This document shows, piece after piece, positions 20,701-32,660 of a stretch of 64,000 nucleotides of DNA. Every line of letters starts with the position of its first letter. Positions within the stretch are counted from its first letter, which is position 1. The stretch lies in contig JAWHQI010000064.1 in NCBI GenBank assembly GCA_033032865.1, positions 6,076,001-6,140,000 of the forward strand, given 5' to 3'. A model generated the notes under the pieces. The model was given only the letters and a program-made list of their open reading frames with translations, did not search any database and was not told the DNA's origin. Both the position numbers and the translations under genes were made by a program. Origin of the DNA: Dactylorhiza incarnata (lineage: Eukaryota; Streptophyta; Magnoliopsida; Asparagales; Orchidaceae).

Positions 20701-23700
20701 GGTCAAATTAGGGTTTAGGTCATTTTGAGGAGTTGAGTGTGTTAGCCTCCTCCCATCATGTAGGATATGTGGGTATGGATATGAAAATGCTTGTGTCACA
20801 CCCTAATGGTCCATTTGGAGCCATTAGGGTGGTGTGACCTAAAACCCTAAGGGTAGACCTAAAGGATGCAATGTTGAGCTTAATGAAGAAACTAGGACCT
20901 AAACACATATTTAGACAACCAAACTTCCTCCCTAGGTAGGGAATAGTGTTATAGGGCTAGGATAATTATCATGAGAATTGTTAGAGACATATAAGTACCT
21001 TTCTCCCTAATAAATGAAATTGCCCTTTTTCCTTAATAAAATAAAATGCAAGGGCATATTACCTTGTATGACCTTGATATGCTATCAGTGGCTGTACTAG
21101 GATGAAATAAAAATATGATAATTGTTTGGAAGCATGATGAATTATATTTCTTGTACTTCATGTAGAAATTGGATTATTCAACCCTTGTGTATTAAATCCT
21201 TTTTAAATACCAAATCAAGGGGCAATGAGATGATACTTGGTTATCTGTAGTCTTAGGTTAATATATGCCCATGATAAATGTTTGGAAGCCTGTTGAATTG
21301 TATTTCTTGTACTTCATGTAGAAAGTAAAATTTACATCACTTGAGAATTTAATCCATTTAAAATACCAAATCATGGGGCAATGTTATGATACTTGGGAAT
21401 CTGTAGTTTTAGGTCAATATATGCCCATGATAAATGTTTGGAAGCCTGTTGAATTCTATTTCTTGTACTTCATGTAGAAAGTGAAATTTACATCACTTGA
21501 GAATTTAATCCATTTAAAATACCAAATCATGGGGAAATGTTATGATACTTGGGAATCTGTAGTTTTAGGTCAATATATGCCCATGATAAATGTTTGGAAG
21601 CCTGTTGAATTCTATTTCTTGTACTTCATGTAGAAAGTGAAATTTACATCACTTGAGAATTTAATCCATTTAAAATACCAAATCATGGGGCAATGTTATG
21701 ATACTTGGGAATCTGTAGTTTTAGGTCAATATATTCCCATGATAAATGTTTGGAAGCCTGTTGAATTCTATTTCTTGTACTTCATGTAGAAAGTGAAATT
21801 TACATCACTTGAGAATTTAATCCATTAAAAATATCAAATCATCCAAAGGGGCAATGTTATGATACTTGGGAATCTGTCATTTTATGTTAATATGTGTCCA
21901 TGACAATAGTTTGGAAGCTTGTAGATTTATATTTCTTGTACCTCATGTAGAAATTGATAATCGCCACCTTTGGATGTTTAACCATTTTAAAATATCAAAT
22001 CACATGGTAATGACTCAATAATTTGGAAGGGTACTATAGGTCCCCATATAGACACTTGGTAATTTTTGTAGAATTTTTAGAAGGGAATCACTATTTTTCC
22101 CAATTATAGTGGCATTTTGGTAATTATACAATTATGATGATTCAGTAGGCCAAATGACACCCTAGGGACATGATACTCAGTAAACCACAATGATATGGAA
22201 TATTATCTTACTGATAATTCTCATGAAGCATGTAGAATCATTTTGAGGGTAGTTCATGTGTAATGTGACTTAAGGCCTTAACAACTTAAAATTATATTAA
22301 ATACCAATTTAATATGGAAAATTATGGAAATTGGAATATACCTTACTAAGGTCAGTGGGAGCCTAGGATAATTACTGGAGACCTTGGTGATGAGTTTTTA
22401 GAAGGGTTCACTTATGGGGTTGATGGTTAGTTCAAATTAGTGGTGTGCGTTTAGTAAAAACAGAATTTTGAGTTTTAGACAATTCAGACCACTAAGTAGT
22501 GTTTAGAAGTGGTATACAATTAGTAATTGAGTTATAGCACACAAGGATTCAGGACAGGTCAATCCTAGGGTTAGTTGTGCGGTTGTGCTAGAGTCAACGT
22601 AGGAGGAATGGAGGTACGTCCAACCCATTTGGGTGGGACGGGAGATGAGCTAAGTCATTTTAACTATGGGAAACGAGGAAGGGTGAACCGATTGTTAACC
22701 ACCAACTAAAGTAAATGTCTTGAGGAGGATGGTGGGGTTGAGCCCATTGCGTCCCCTAGTACCGCCGGGAACCCTTCACCAGGTGGACCGCGGGAAGTCC
22801 AGGACTTACCTTAAATCACCAATGAAGTAACCTAAGAAATAAGTAAGGAAACACGACCAATAATACTAAGTGTCTTGAGAAAGGGAACTTTGGGGTGTCA
22901 TTCCACTGTAGTTCCTAGTACCGTAGCGAGCCCCTTACAGGGTAACCCTCGGGAAGTCCAAGATTAACCCTAAACTGCAATAACATTTAAAGTAGGCAAG
23001 AGTAGCCATACTAAGGTAAGATTGGATTTATGTATCTCCTCCCAGTTGTGGGAGTGGAAGGATTGTGGTGCTCGGTTAGACGAGCGGGAACCTCGAGGGG
23101 ATGATTATCCCGGTAACTTTCTCAGAAATGTGGCAGGTCTTCGGTACTAGGCAGGTCGTCACTCCGACCGCGGTACGTTGACTTAGCGGGTGTGTAGAGG
23201 TCTAAGGGGCCAGCTTGGCTGCATGTCGGGACGATAGTTCCCCGAAGACACCTCTCACTTGGCTCACAGTCTGGTGGACTCCAGCAAAGAGTACGCAGAG
23301 CTCCGCGGTTGTTTAGCGTCGAGGCGTACGTGCGGTCTAGGCCTGGTAGAGTGTATACCCGCCTAGGAGTGGACAGCCCGATCCGCTACCACCGTGTGTC
23401 ACAGCGGTTGGTACCCGAGAGGTTGGCTTCCTCTCAAATAGAGGGAACTACAAAGGTCTATGTGCCTAGAGTCGTGTGTGTGAGTTCATTGCATAATCAT
23501 TCATAGCATAAGCATAGCATATGCACTTGCAGATCCTCATCATATAAATTAGTATGGGCTCTTTTATATGATGAGTTATAATTCCTGGAAATCCTAACTT
23601 AAAAGTTTGTATGGGCATTCATATAAGTTAGGGTACGAGGTTGATTATTTGTCGCTACTGTTCTTACTGCTTTGCTTTGCTTGCTCTACTTACTGCTTAA

Positions 23701-24418
23701 TTACTACTGCACACCTTTATTATACTCCTGCTTATACTCCTGCTTATACATGATTAGATTAGTCCCTTTTTCACTTGTGTATAAATACTAGTTTACTTTC
23801 CCTGTCACCTGCTTGTTCCTTGCTCGTCCCCCGCTTCTTCCTCCAGCGCGGTACCTAGGAGTCGCAGGAGGAGGAGGGGACCTAGCGAGCTCGGTCATTC
23901 TTTGACTGACGGTTTGCATTGGGGCCGAAAAACAATCTAGGATTCCGAGGAGACGGAGCTGTCGCACGCACCGCAGGAGACGAGGGCAGGACCTGAGCAG
24001 CCAGCGACGCAGCGGGTAGCGGCCACAAGACATCAGGTGGATTACATTTTGAGTGTTTGTGATATGTGATGATGAGATAGCTTCCGCATGTAGTGAGGTT
24101 TTGTGATGTGAGACTTTTGTTTCATGATGTACCGGGCTTAAGCCCTTTCATTTATGTACTCTCTATTTTCATGCTCGGACTTATATTTGTATCGCTTTGA
24201 TTAGCTTTTGATATATTTTGGGAATGTGATTTGTGGACTCCTTTTGTTTAGTTTGTACTCTCTCTTGTACTCACTTTTACTATTGCTCGCACTATGATCG
24301 TAGCCGGCAGGGTCGACGTTGCGTGGTGTAGCCCAACCCGTGTGTTGGAAGTCACCGCAACGCGTCGGTTCTGGGCATAAGGTCCGCTTGGCCCCGGGAG
24401 CGGGAAAGGGATCTTACA
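17749..24418 (+). mobile_element. 6.67-kb non-coding LTR unit, probable giant solo LTR
   Basis: Starts TGTAACATCCCCAATCC and ends GGATCTTACA, with a 5-bp duplication CCTGG at 17744-17748 and 24419-24423. There is no significant ORF, primer site, polypurine tract or internal LTR copy, so it behaves as one LTR. Its ends and its right part resemble the Tekay-like LTR at 38274-40353 in style (TGTAAC... and ...TTACA). It contains a 156-bp tandem array and a region of decayed 150-160-bp duplications (22700-22980). It could instead be a non-autonomous element whose LTR pair I fail to see. Confidence 0.65.
21110..22030 (+). repeat. Tandem array, 156-bp unit, about 6 copies
   Basis: ATGCCCATGATAAATGTTTG starts at 21265, 21421 and 21577, with a variant at 21733, exactly 156 bp apart. 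The outer units are more diverged. The central copies are almost identical, suggesting recent homogenisation by unequal exchange. Confidence 0.9.
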
Positions 24419-24668
24419 CCTGGATATACTTTTGACCACCGCCTGGATCAGTGAAAGTGGCGGCTCGCTGGGAGGAGGAAGGCCGTGGAAAGCAAAACGG
24501 CCGGTTCGGACGGCGCGCTGGTGCTCGAATGGCCAGCGGCAAAACAACCATTTTCTCCCTTTAACGCCGGCCTTTTTGAACCGGAGCTCACGCTGGTTTC
24601 CCAAACGCCCCACCTCCAGTCCAGCCTCAACAAAATGGTGTTGAAACGTGTTCTCAAACAGAGCCTAG

Positions 24669-25962
24669 GATTATTTGAACCAACTTCATAACCACAACAA
24701 GTATTGTTTTTCACTTACATATGTATCCCTTCTAATATAACTACATAAAACCTAAGGATGAAAATTTTAGCGATTTAAAGTAAATAGAGGAAACTCGGAG
24801 AAATTTAATAGTTGAAAACTCAAAAGCTACAAAAGATGTTGGTTATTGTATATTTCAAGAACTACTCATAATTAGTATTGTTATTCAAGTTATTTTTAAA
24901 ATAATAGTATTGAGTTTAAGACAAACCCTTCAGAGTACCATCCTTACTTGAAACGAGCAGAGATTATTGCACAATAAGTGAAACATACACATGAAGATCA
25001 TGAAAATCATGTAAGAAACATGGAAGTTGTTCTCTATGGAGAGAAGAAAAATTCATACGCCATGAAAGTATTCAATGCCCTCCAAGGCTGTAAAACAATT
25101 TCATCATACACAATTATACAGCAAAAATTAATGATCACTTTTTCTTAATTTTGTTTTTATATAATGTGAATTGTCAGAATGTGTTACTTTCAAACTACAT
25201 GACATGTATGAGCGAGTAAATGAAAATGTCTTACTTTGCCGAGAAGAAGAAAGCTTGATCGTTGGCTTCTGGCAAGGCTTCTTCTTCAGGCGAAACCTCC
25301 AGCCGTCTCTTTGGAGTCGAGAAAGCTTGATCATCAACTTTGGGCAATATCTTACTAAATACTGCATAATATTAATCACATGTAAATCTTTCACACAATA
25401 TGTAAATCCCACTAAAATGTGGCTGTGAATTCTCTCATGACAACAACTAAAATGCTCCATGCCATGATCGATCAAGTCCTTTCCTATATAAAATGCAAGT
25501 AAAATAATATTTTAAAAGTAGAACTCGAATGCTATGTTGGTTGGGAGCTCTATTCCCACCGCCACGGGTCTTTATAGGTTGTTTGAATGAGGAGCTTTTT
25601 CAAAAGAGTTGTTTCAAGAAAAGTATATTTTGGGGCTTTTTGAGCAGCCGGTCTAATAAGACTTTCTAAAATCCGCTTTCTTTGCTTTCAACTTTTCCTT
25701 TTTTATTTGAGGGTTTACGAAAGTCACGCCACGATCATTAGTGATATGTCTTTCAGCCTTCTCGCCGCGGCAAATGTTTTCTTCTCTCATTCGTGATTCT
25801 TCACTCATTCGCTATATTTGATTCTCGCCGTTGACCTTTTGTAATTTGTTTGTTTATGATTTATATAAGATTGACTTATTTATGCCATAAATGATTAACA
25901 TAAAATAACTTTTTATTATTATTAGAAGTTGTTCTTCTAAATAGAAAAAACGTAAAACACTT
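24669..25962. other. AT-rich spacer with no clear element
   Basis: Apart from the possible exon at 25231-25361 I recognise nothing. It is the least repetitive stretch in the window and may be old decayed sequence. Confidence 0.4.
25231..25361 (-). pseudogene. Possible orphan 3' exon of an unidentified gene
   Basis: On the minus strand an acceptor-like TTAATATTATGCAG precedes a 131-nt frame that reads FSKILPKVDDQAFSTPKRR and continues acidic (EVSPEEEALPEA) to a TAA. It contains an internal 10-residue-scale echo (DDQAF and NDQAF). The composition is like a real C-terminus with a TPKRR phosphorylation/nuclear-signal look. The gene is not recognised and no upstream exon is visible. Confidence 0.35.
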
Positions 25963-27153
25963 TGTTGGAGAAAACATCCTCTTGATTTATCTTACAAATT
26001 ATGTAAAAGTGATTTCATCTTCGATGAGTTATTACTCATATTGTATAGTGAGGGTAATATGATCTTTTGATGTCCTATGATGGCACACTCACATTAGAGT
26101 GTCAAAGTCTAGGCAAAATGAGTACACAATTTAGTTGAGTTAATTCTGCGTCAAAAAGAAGTCGAAACAGCTTCGATTGAAAGTCGAAGTAACTTCGAAT
26201 AGAAGTAAAGATAACTCAGACTGGCAGTCGATGCATCATTGGAAGTCGACGCAACGTCGAATTGTAATCGACGCAGAATCCAGAGTCAGTCGATGCATCA
26301 TTGCAAGTCGACGCAACTTGGAATTGTATTCGACGGAGAAGTTAGAGTTCAATGTTTATGTCTTCATCTCAACAGATACGTCGATAAGTAGTCGACGCAA
26401 TGTCGATAGCAGAATTCAAATCAAAGCTGAGGAAGATTTCGAAGTTACTTCTAGTAGAACTCAGAGGTGTGTCGATAAGAAGTCGGAAGTTATTCGACAC
26501 AACGACAAATACAACCACAGTTTTGGAATACTTCCTGAAATAGATTTTGATGCTTATTCAAAAGTTATATATGGAAGATATTTGAATTACAATGGGTCGC
26601 ATATGAACAAGAAGGGAAAGAATAATTTCAGAGATTCAACAATGATGAATTTGGAAGCTATACAAAAGGATTTTGACACAAATAGAAAGAGAGCAATAAT
26701 ACCTCTTGGACATTCCAAGTAGAGAAAGATCAGAAGAGGAAAGACATTTATCTCCATTCGACAGAAGAATAAGATATTCAAATTTCAAAAGAAAGAAGAC
26801 AACAACAATAATTCCTTCTTCTACTCCAGCTCTTTCCCTTACAGAATACACGAGAGATCTCTGTACAAAAATGCAGAGGCTTCTTCTTCTTCTCTCTCTA
26901 AAAAGAAGCATACAAAATATATTGGGTTCTACAACTAGATCGAGGCTATCATAATCCTTGCATATTTCTCAAGCAAGGATTCATTCATTGAAGAAGGATC
27001 CAGAAAACACTTAGTGCCTATAATCCTCATTGATTGCTGCAAGAGGATTCATTCACAGAAGAACCATCTTCATCTTCCGTTTCTTCCTTTTAATATATTT
27101 TCTATTTTCTGTAAACTGAGTAAAGAGTCCTAAGAATCTCTCTTCAAAGGTAT
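25963..27153 (+). mobile_element. Left part of a copia-type LTR, outermost host of the right block
   Basis: Begins TGTTGGAGAAAAC, similar to the start of the solo LTR read on its own strand (TGTTGGGAAAATG). It has many TCGACG or TCGAAG motifs at 26160-26500 and the same Ser/Phe-rich, CTTC-rich second half as other copia LTRs here. It stops at 27153 where the next element begins; its remainder would lie beyond 64000. Open frames in it (for example about 26177-26722) are not genes. Confidence 0.6.
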
Positions 27154-28962
27154 TGGAACAACCCTATTACTGATTTGGGCTAGGATCACTATCTGTTGAT
27201 TAGGACTATGTTGACCTCATTGTATAGTCTAAGGGTCAAGGTTTTAGGCTGCTAGAACTTAAGGAAAAGATTAAGTTTCTGCGTTCGACGAACTCCATAC
27301 TGCGTTCCACGAACTCCATCCTGCGTTCGACGAACGTTATGCTCCAGTTCGACGAACTTGCCAAGTCTCTGCGTTCGACGAACTTTATTCTGCGTTCGAC
27401 GAACTCCTTTCTGCGTTCGATGAAGGTCATGCTTTAGTTCGACGAACTTGCTCTCCAGCTCGACGCACTCAGTTCTTCAGCCAGTCCAGCAGTTTATTCT
27501 TCAGTTCGACGAACTTCATTCTGCATTCGACGAACTCATCTCTGTGGTCGAAGAATAAGTATCAAGATGTTCAAATCGACGAAAGTGCTTCTCAGATCGA
27601 CGAACTCAATTCTTCCAGCCAGATTCAGCAGATTATCTTTCAGTTCGACGAACTCCAACTTAAGCTCGACGAACTCCAGACTGTGTTCGACGAATCAGTA
27701 TCAGATGTTCAGTTCGACGAACTCCAACTTCAGTTCGACGAACTCAACCTTCAGATCGACGAACTCTTATCCCAGCTCGATGAATTTTCTAGACAAATCA
27801 GTTATATATTATTTTCTGAACTCAGATCAACTAAATCAGCAACGGATCTATTCTATCATTTATTCCAGATAAATCAAGGATTTTATCCTTCCATTTATTT
27901 ATTCCTTTCCATTGTCTTCTCTCGAGAAAGTTGTCGTTTGGCTTATTAGAAAAGGATACATTTATTGAAAAGGAAAAAGAATTAAAGATTTGTTTGCAGT
28001 TCCAAGAAATAATCCTCCTGATTATTCTATTCCTTATTCAGAGGATTTGAAATTCAAATCAGAAATATATTGTCTAAAGAAAAAGAAAGACAGAAGAAGA
28101 GTAGTACCAGAAGAAGAAGATAGAGGAAGAGACAGTCGACAGAGAAGATTCATTCTAGAGAAATACAGAAAAGAAAAAGCTTTTCAGATCTTCATCCTCA
28201 ACAACAGCTCTTTCATTCTCTGAGAACAACAACACAAATCTAATCTCAGTTTTCAGCTGCTAGTTCTAATCTTTAAGAGCAACAATAATCTAAGAAACAT
28301 TGTCTCTCAGATTCATCAGCTATCAAGGAAGATCATTTATATTCAAGAGGAAGCTCCATCCATTATCTGTCAAGAATTTCTATCAGATAGGGGTAGCTTC
28401 ACAACAACAAATCCACTAGTCTTCTCTCAGCTTGTTGACAGAGAAGAACTTCATAAACCCTCTTTATCTCATCTTGTACAGGGTTCTAACTCCCTTCAAA
28501 AGTTAACCCTTTGGTGGCAGGGCACCTGATCAAAAACCTGTGATTGGTTGGTGGCAGGGCAACTGATCAAAAACCTGTGGTTGGTGGCAGGGCACCTGAT
28601 CAAAAACCTGTGGTTGGTGTTTGGAAACCTGATCAAAAATCCATTGGTGATAGGGCACCTGATCAAAAACCTAGTGGATTCCTACCAAGGGTGGTAGAAG
28701 AGTAGATGTACCCAGGTTGATTGGGGAACTACTATAGATCCTTGTGTCTTCTATTTTTTTGTTTATTTTCTGTACTGTGTTGTGCTGTGTGATTTGTATT
28801 TTGCTTTTACACTCACTCTATTATACATATATATATATCACTATTTTAACTTTGTTATAAAAATAAGTGAAAAATGTTTTAATACTCTATTCACCCCCCC
28901 CCCCCTCTAGAGTAAATCTAAGATCTAAACCTCCTTTCAACTTCTATCAGAGGTTACTTTCA
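27154..28962 (+). repeat. 5' LTR of the interrupted SIRE-type element
   Basis: 1809 bp from TGGAACAACCC to TTACTTTCA. It has about 15 TTCGACGAACT-like motifs at 27280-27790, repeats of CCTGATCAAAAACCTGTGG at 28520-28670, and a C tract before CTCTAGAG near 28905. Its left neighbour GGTAT (27149-27153) is the presumed target duplication, unverified. Confidence 0.9.
28520..28680 (+). repeat. Short tandem repeats in the 5' LTR
   Basis: Five imperfect 35-45-bp units contain GGCAGGGCACCTGATCAAAAA or close variants. They sit near the LTR 3' end. Confidence 0.8.
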
Positions 28963-28964
28963 AT

Positions 28965-28975
28965 TGGTATCAGAG
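28965..28975 (+). promoter_or_regulatory. Primer-binding site, initiator tRNA-Met
   Basis: TGGTATCAGAG, two bases after the LTR end, is complementary to the 3' end of plant initiator Met-tRNA, the usual copia primer. Confidence 0.95.
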
Positions 28976-29063
28976 GTTTGTTGATTGTTTACAGGCTAAC
29001 ACCTGAATCCAAAGATCAATTAGATCTTAATTTCTTCTAGAGTTTTATTTTGTCTAAAAACTC

Positions 29064-31112
29064 ATGGTACAGAACAAGGAATACTCAAGCACAAGACCTC
29101 CTATGTGCAATCTTAATAAGTTTGCATTATGGAAGGCAAGGATCAAGTTATATATGAACTCTATTGATGAAGATATTTTCAATGTTATTTTGACAGGACC
29201 CCCTACTCCTACAGCATCAACAAGTTCTGATGCAGCAACAAACAATAATGATATTCCACCTCCTGAGTGGACAGAAACTCAAGAGAAACAAAGAACTGCA
29301 TATGCCAAAGCAATGAATATCTTGGCACAGACAATGTCTGATGACATTTTCCAAAAGGTTGTGGAATGCACCTCAGCCAGGGATATCTGGATTTCCCTTA
29401 ACAACATGGTTGAAGGATCTGCAGATGAGAGAAAAGATAGAAGATCTCATCTAATCTCCTAGTATGAGAATTTCAAGAAGGGAGAAACTGAGACTGTATC
29501 AGATACGTACAACAGACTCAGTCTCATAATCAATGAGCTGAAGACTTTGGACAAAGTGATTTCAATCACTGAAGTTAATGATAAGATCTTAATGTGCTTT
29601 CCCAGCACATGAGACTCAAGGATCTGGCCAATCAAGGAAGCCAGAAGCCTTAATGAGATCTCTACGGAGACCTTGTTAGTCATGCTAAAATCCTATGAGC
29701 AGCTTATCAAATCCAGAGAAGCTGAACAATCTACCTCATCTCCAGCATCCAAGAAGGAAAGAAGCATTGTTTTCCAAGCAACTGAAGAGGAAGATAAAGC
29801 TCCAGGAGAAATGGAGTATATGAGCCAACTAGCCAAGAGATTTTACAAGATGGCTAGAAAGGACTTCAGAAAGAAGGATTCCAGATCCAAAGAAAAATCA
29901 AGGTATGACAAATCTAATTCTAAAGAAATTATTTGTTATGGTTGCAGGAAACTTGGACACATTCTACCTGAGTGTCCAGAGAATCAAAAGAAGGAAAAGA
30001 GAACAGACAAAGAAGAAAAGAGGCACTCCAGCAAGTCATCCTCCCACAAACACAAACATAAGGGAAGAGGCTTTGTAGCTGAATCTTGGAGTGAGACAGA
30101 CTCAGAATCTTCATCCAGCTCTTCTGAAGATGAAGAAAATTCAAATGATAAGGATCAATGCTTGATGGCTATATATGACTCAAGCAGTGAGTCAGAATAG
30201 GCATCATCATCCAGCTCCAGTGATGATGAAGCAGAAAGAAACTTCTGCATGATGGCAATCAATGCCTCAGGAAATAACTCAGATGAATTAGAACCTGAAA
30301 TTGACGGTGAACAGGTAATCTCAAACTTTGATTTCAATTCAAATGAATTCAATGATGAATTCAAAGCTCTTTGTTTAGATTTAATCAAATCTGAGAAAGA
30401 GATAATCTCTCTCAGAGGCAAGTTGGCTGAAATGAACCAACTAAGTGAAGAAAATGCCAATCTTAAGAAAGAACTGACTGCCTCCAGAGAACACATTGTT
30501 CTCATTGAGAACAAACTATCTGAGGCTAAGAAATTTGAAGAATCCCTAAATGGGAGAAGTATCAAACTGATGGACATCACAAGCACAGTGAATGTCAGAC
30601 TTAGTGGCAAACTGGGCTTGGGAGCATCATCAAGTGAGCCACATCTTTTTAAGAAAAACATTTTATGTACACCAGTAAAATTCATTTCTGCCAAGAACAA
30701 AGAGGTAGTAGAAGTAGATAAAAATATCTCAAGCAAGGCTGTTAAGAATAAAGGAATTCAACAGAATTCGTCGAACGAAGATCGACGAAATCACTTCAAT
30801 TCGTCAAACGGAGATCGACGAACTCTGAAGACAGACCTTCAGTATTGTTATTATTCGAACGGCGCTCGACGAAAGCACTTCACTTCGTCGAACAGCGATC
30901 GACGAATTCATCCAAATTCGTCGAACGAAAAAAATACTGAAAATCTAAAGAATCCTTATTCTCAACAAACTAAAAATCCTTTCACTGAGTGGATAATTCC
31001 TCCAAGGAGATATCATCCACAAGGATATAAGGATCATCCTGAGATGTCTTACATTTCTGAATTTTGTGGAAAGACAAAAGGACCCAAGGTAGTCTGGGTC
31101 AAAAACAACTAG
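29064..31112 (+). pseudogene. gag: gag of the interrupted SIRE-type element, three premature stops
   Basis: Starts MVQNKEYSSTRPP. The capsid-type region has FALWKARIKLYM and SARDIWISL. A CCHC zinc knuckle reads CYGCRKLGHILPEC (about 29935-29976) and is flanked by Lys/Ser-rich and Ser/Glu-rich tracts, followed by a coiled-coil (EENANLKKELTASREH). In-frame stops are at 29460 (TAG), 29610 (TGA) and 30198 (TAG); otherwise the frame runs uninterrupted to TAG at 31110. Near its end the DNA contains several TCGTCGAACG or ATCGACGAA motifs (30765-30930), an echo of the LTR repeats. Gag would coat element RNA; this copy cannot make the full product. Confidence 0.85.
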
Positions 31113-31125
31113 TTTATTTTCTGTT

Positions 31126-31941
31126 GTGCAGGTACAAGGCTATCCAAACATAAAAGAACAATGGTATTTGGATAGTGGGTGCTCAAAGCACATGACAGGA
31201 AACAAGGCCAACTTAAGCAATTACAAGGCAAAGCTTGGACCCAAAGTGATTTTTGGAGACTCCAACTGTGGACAAACCAAAGGATATGGACAAATCAAAG
31301 TTGGAGCAGTTACCTTCAAAGAGGTAGCCTATGTCAAGGGTCTCAAGCATAACCTCATTAGCATAAGCCAGTTATGTGATGAAGGTTATCAGGTAACTTT
31401 TAACCCTTCCTTATGTCTTATTACCAATAATAAAAACATTAATGTGTTATCTGGTATTAGACATGGAAACATTTATTTAGTCAATTTTGACTCTGCCAAT
31501 TCAGACATTTGTTTATTTAATTCTATAAGTAAAATAAATGAATTATGGTATAAAAGGCTAGGACATATTAACCTTAGAACTATATCTAAGCTTTCTAAGG
31601 ACAATCTTGTTAGAGGACTGCCTTCTGGTTCATACAAGAAGGAAGGACTCTGCAGGGCATGTCAACTAGGAAAGCAAACCAAGAGTAGTTTTAAATCTTT
31701 ATCCCATAGTGATTCACCTAGGATTCTGTACTTACTGCATTTGGATCTCTTTGGACCCGCTGTAATACAGAGTCTAGGAGGGAAGCATTACACCTTAGTT
31801 ATTGTAGATGACTTCTCAAGATTCACTTGGGTGTTCTTTCTTAGGAACAAGTCTGGCACCTTCAGTGTTCTGACAGACTTTCTCAGGTCCATCAAGATTA
31901 AGTACTCTACTCTAGTTGTATTGATCAGAAGTGATCATGGC
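31126..31941 (+). pseudogene. pol: pol part 1 (protease, integrase start) of the interrupted SIRE-type element
   Basis: The frame is +1 relative to gag. Protease YLDSGCSKHMTG is followed by LISISQLCDEGY. Then comes the gag-pre-integrase/zinc region (YKRLGHINLRTIS with CRACQLGKQTKSSF) and the integrase core with LDLFGP, IVDDFSRFTW and RSDHG. The gypsy element is inserted right after the RSDHG motif. The target duplication is ATGGC at 31937-31941. Confidence 0.9.
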
Positions 31942-32660
31942 TGTAACACCCCAAAACTGGTAGTTCCGCGAAGTAGGCGGAGTGGTAGTGCGGCACGTGA
32001 AGCAGGCCAAAATTTTCCCTGTCTGCTCTTAGCGCACGATCAGTGGCCTCATCGCGCACGACCAGTGATCGTGTGCCAGCGATCGTACGTTAATTCAGAA
32101 GAGAATCGAGTTCTGTCTCAGATAGTGCGCACGACCATTTCCCTCTTCGCGCACGACCAGTGATCGTGCGCCAGCGATCGTGCGCTTATTCGCAAGAATT
32201 CAGAGTTCTGTCCCGGATAGTGCGCACGACCATTGCCCTCGTCGCGCACGACCACTGACCGTGCGCCTGTGATCGTGCGCCCTGTTTATTCTGTTCCGCG
32301 ATTTTGAGCGGAGAAGAGGATCCGACCGATCAAATTTCTTGGAATTCGATCCAACGGCTGGGATTTAATGCTGGGGGGTCTTAGGGCTTTGGAGAGGGAT
32401 TAAACCCTCATTATTTCATAGTGTTTCTCTCTCCTAGGCTAGAGGAAGAAGAAGGGGGCAAGGAAGAAGAAGAGGAGATTTCGCCATTGACGGAGCTCCG
32501 GAGCTCCGTTTCGCGAGCCGTTTCCAGATCCGGAGAGTGCAGCCCGGTGCGGTTCTTTCCCTCCGCGTAGAATCTCGGATCCATGGCGAAGAAGAACACG
32601 TCTAGGGTAACGATTCTTCCTCCCGAACTTTGGACTTGTATTTGTCCATTTATTCCTCTT
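31942..32660 (+). repeat. Truncated 5' LTR of the Tekay-like element
   Basis: About 715 bp matching 38274-38990 with about four differences. It breaks at about 32660, where CCTCTT(T)CTTTG of the LTR meets CCTTTGGCGC of the inverted arm; CTTTG is shared microhomology. Confidence 0.9.

Larger units (their letters stand above)
17371..24668. mobile_element. Short inverted-repeat (MITE-like) sequence split by a large LTR unit
   Basis: The left end CTAGGGATATGTTTGGGACAC is mirrored at the right end, whose reverse complement starts CTAGGCTCTGTTTGAGAACAC. Inside, GTGTTTGGGTAACC near 17470 is mirrored by GCGTTTGGGAAACC near 24595. Without the insertion it would be about 620 bp with no coding capacity. 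A target duplication is not clear, so the superfamily (hAT-like is possible) is open. Confidence 0.4.

Noticed and set aside
27280..27790. Heat-shock elements (TTC...GAA)
   Set aside because: TTCGACGAA has three bases between TTC and GAA; canonical heat-shock elements have two.
26177..28223. Open frames of 77-181 codons
   Set aside because: They lie inside LTRs and follow the TCGACG repeats; the same frames recur in the partner LTR at 63077-63942.
31942..32163. C-terminal extension of copia pol into the gypsy LTR
   Set aside because: Read-through from the disrupted integrase into inserted DNA.
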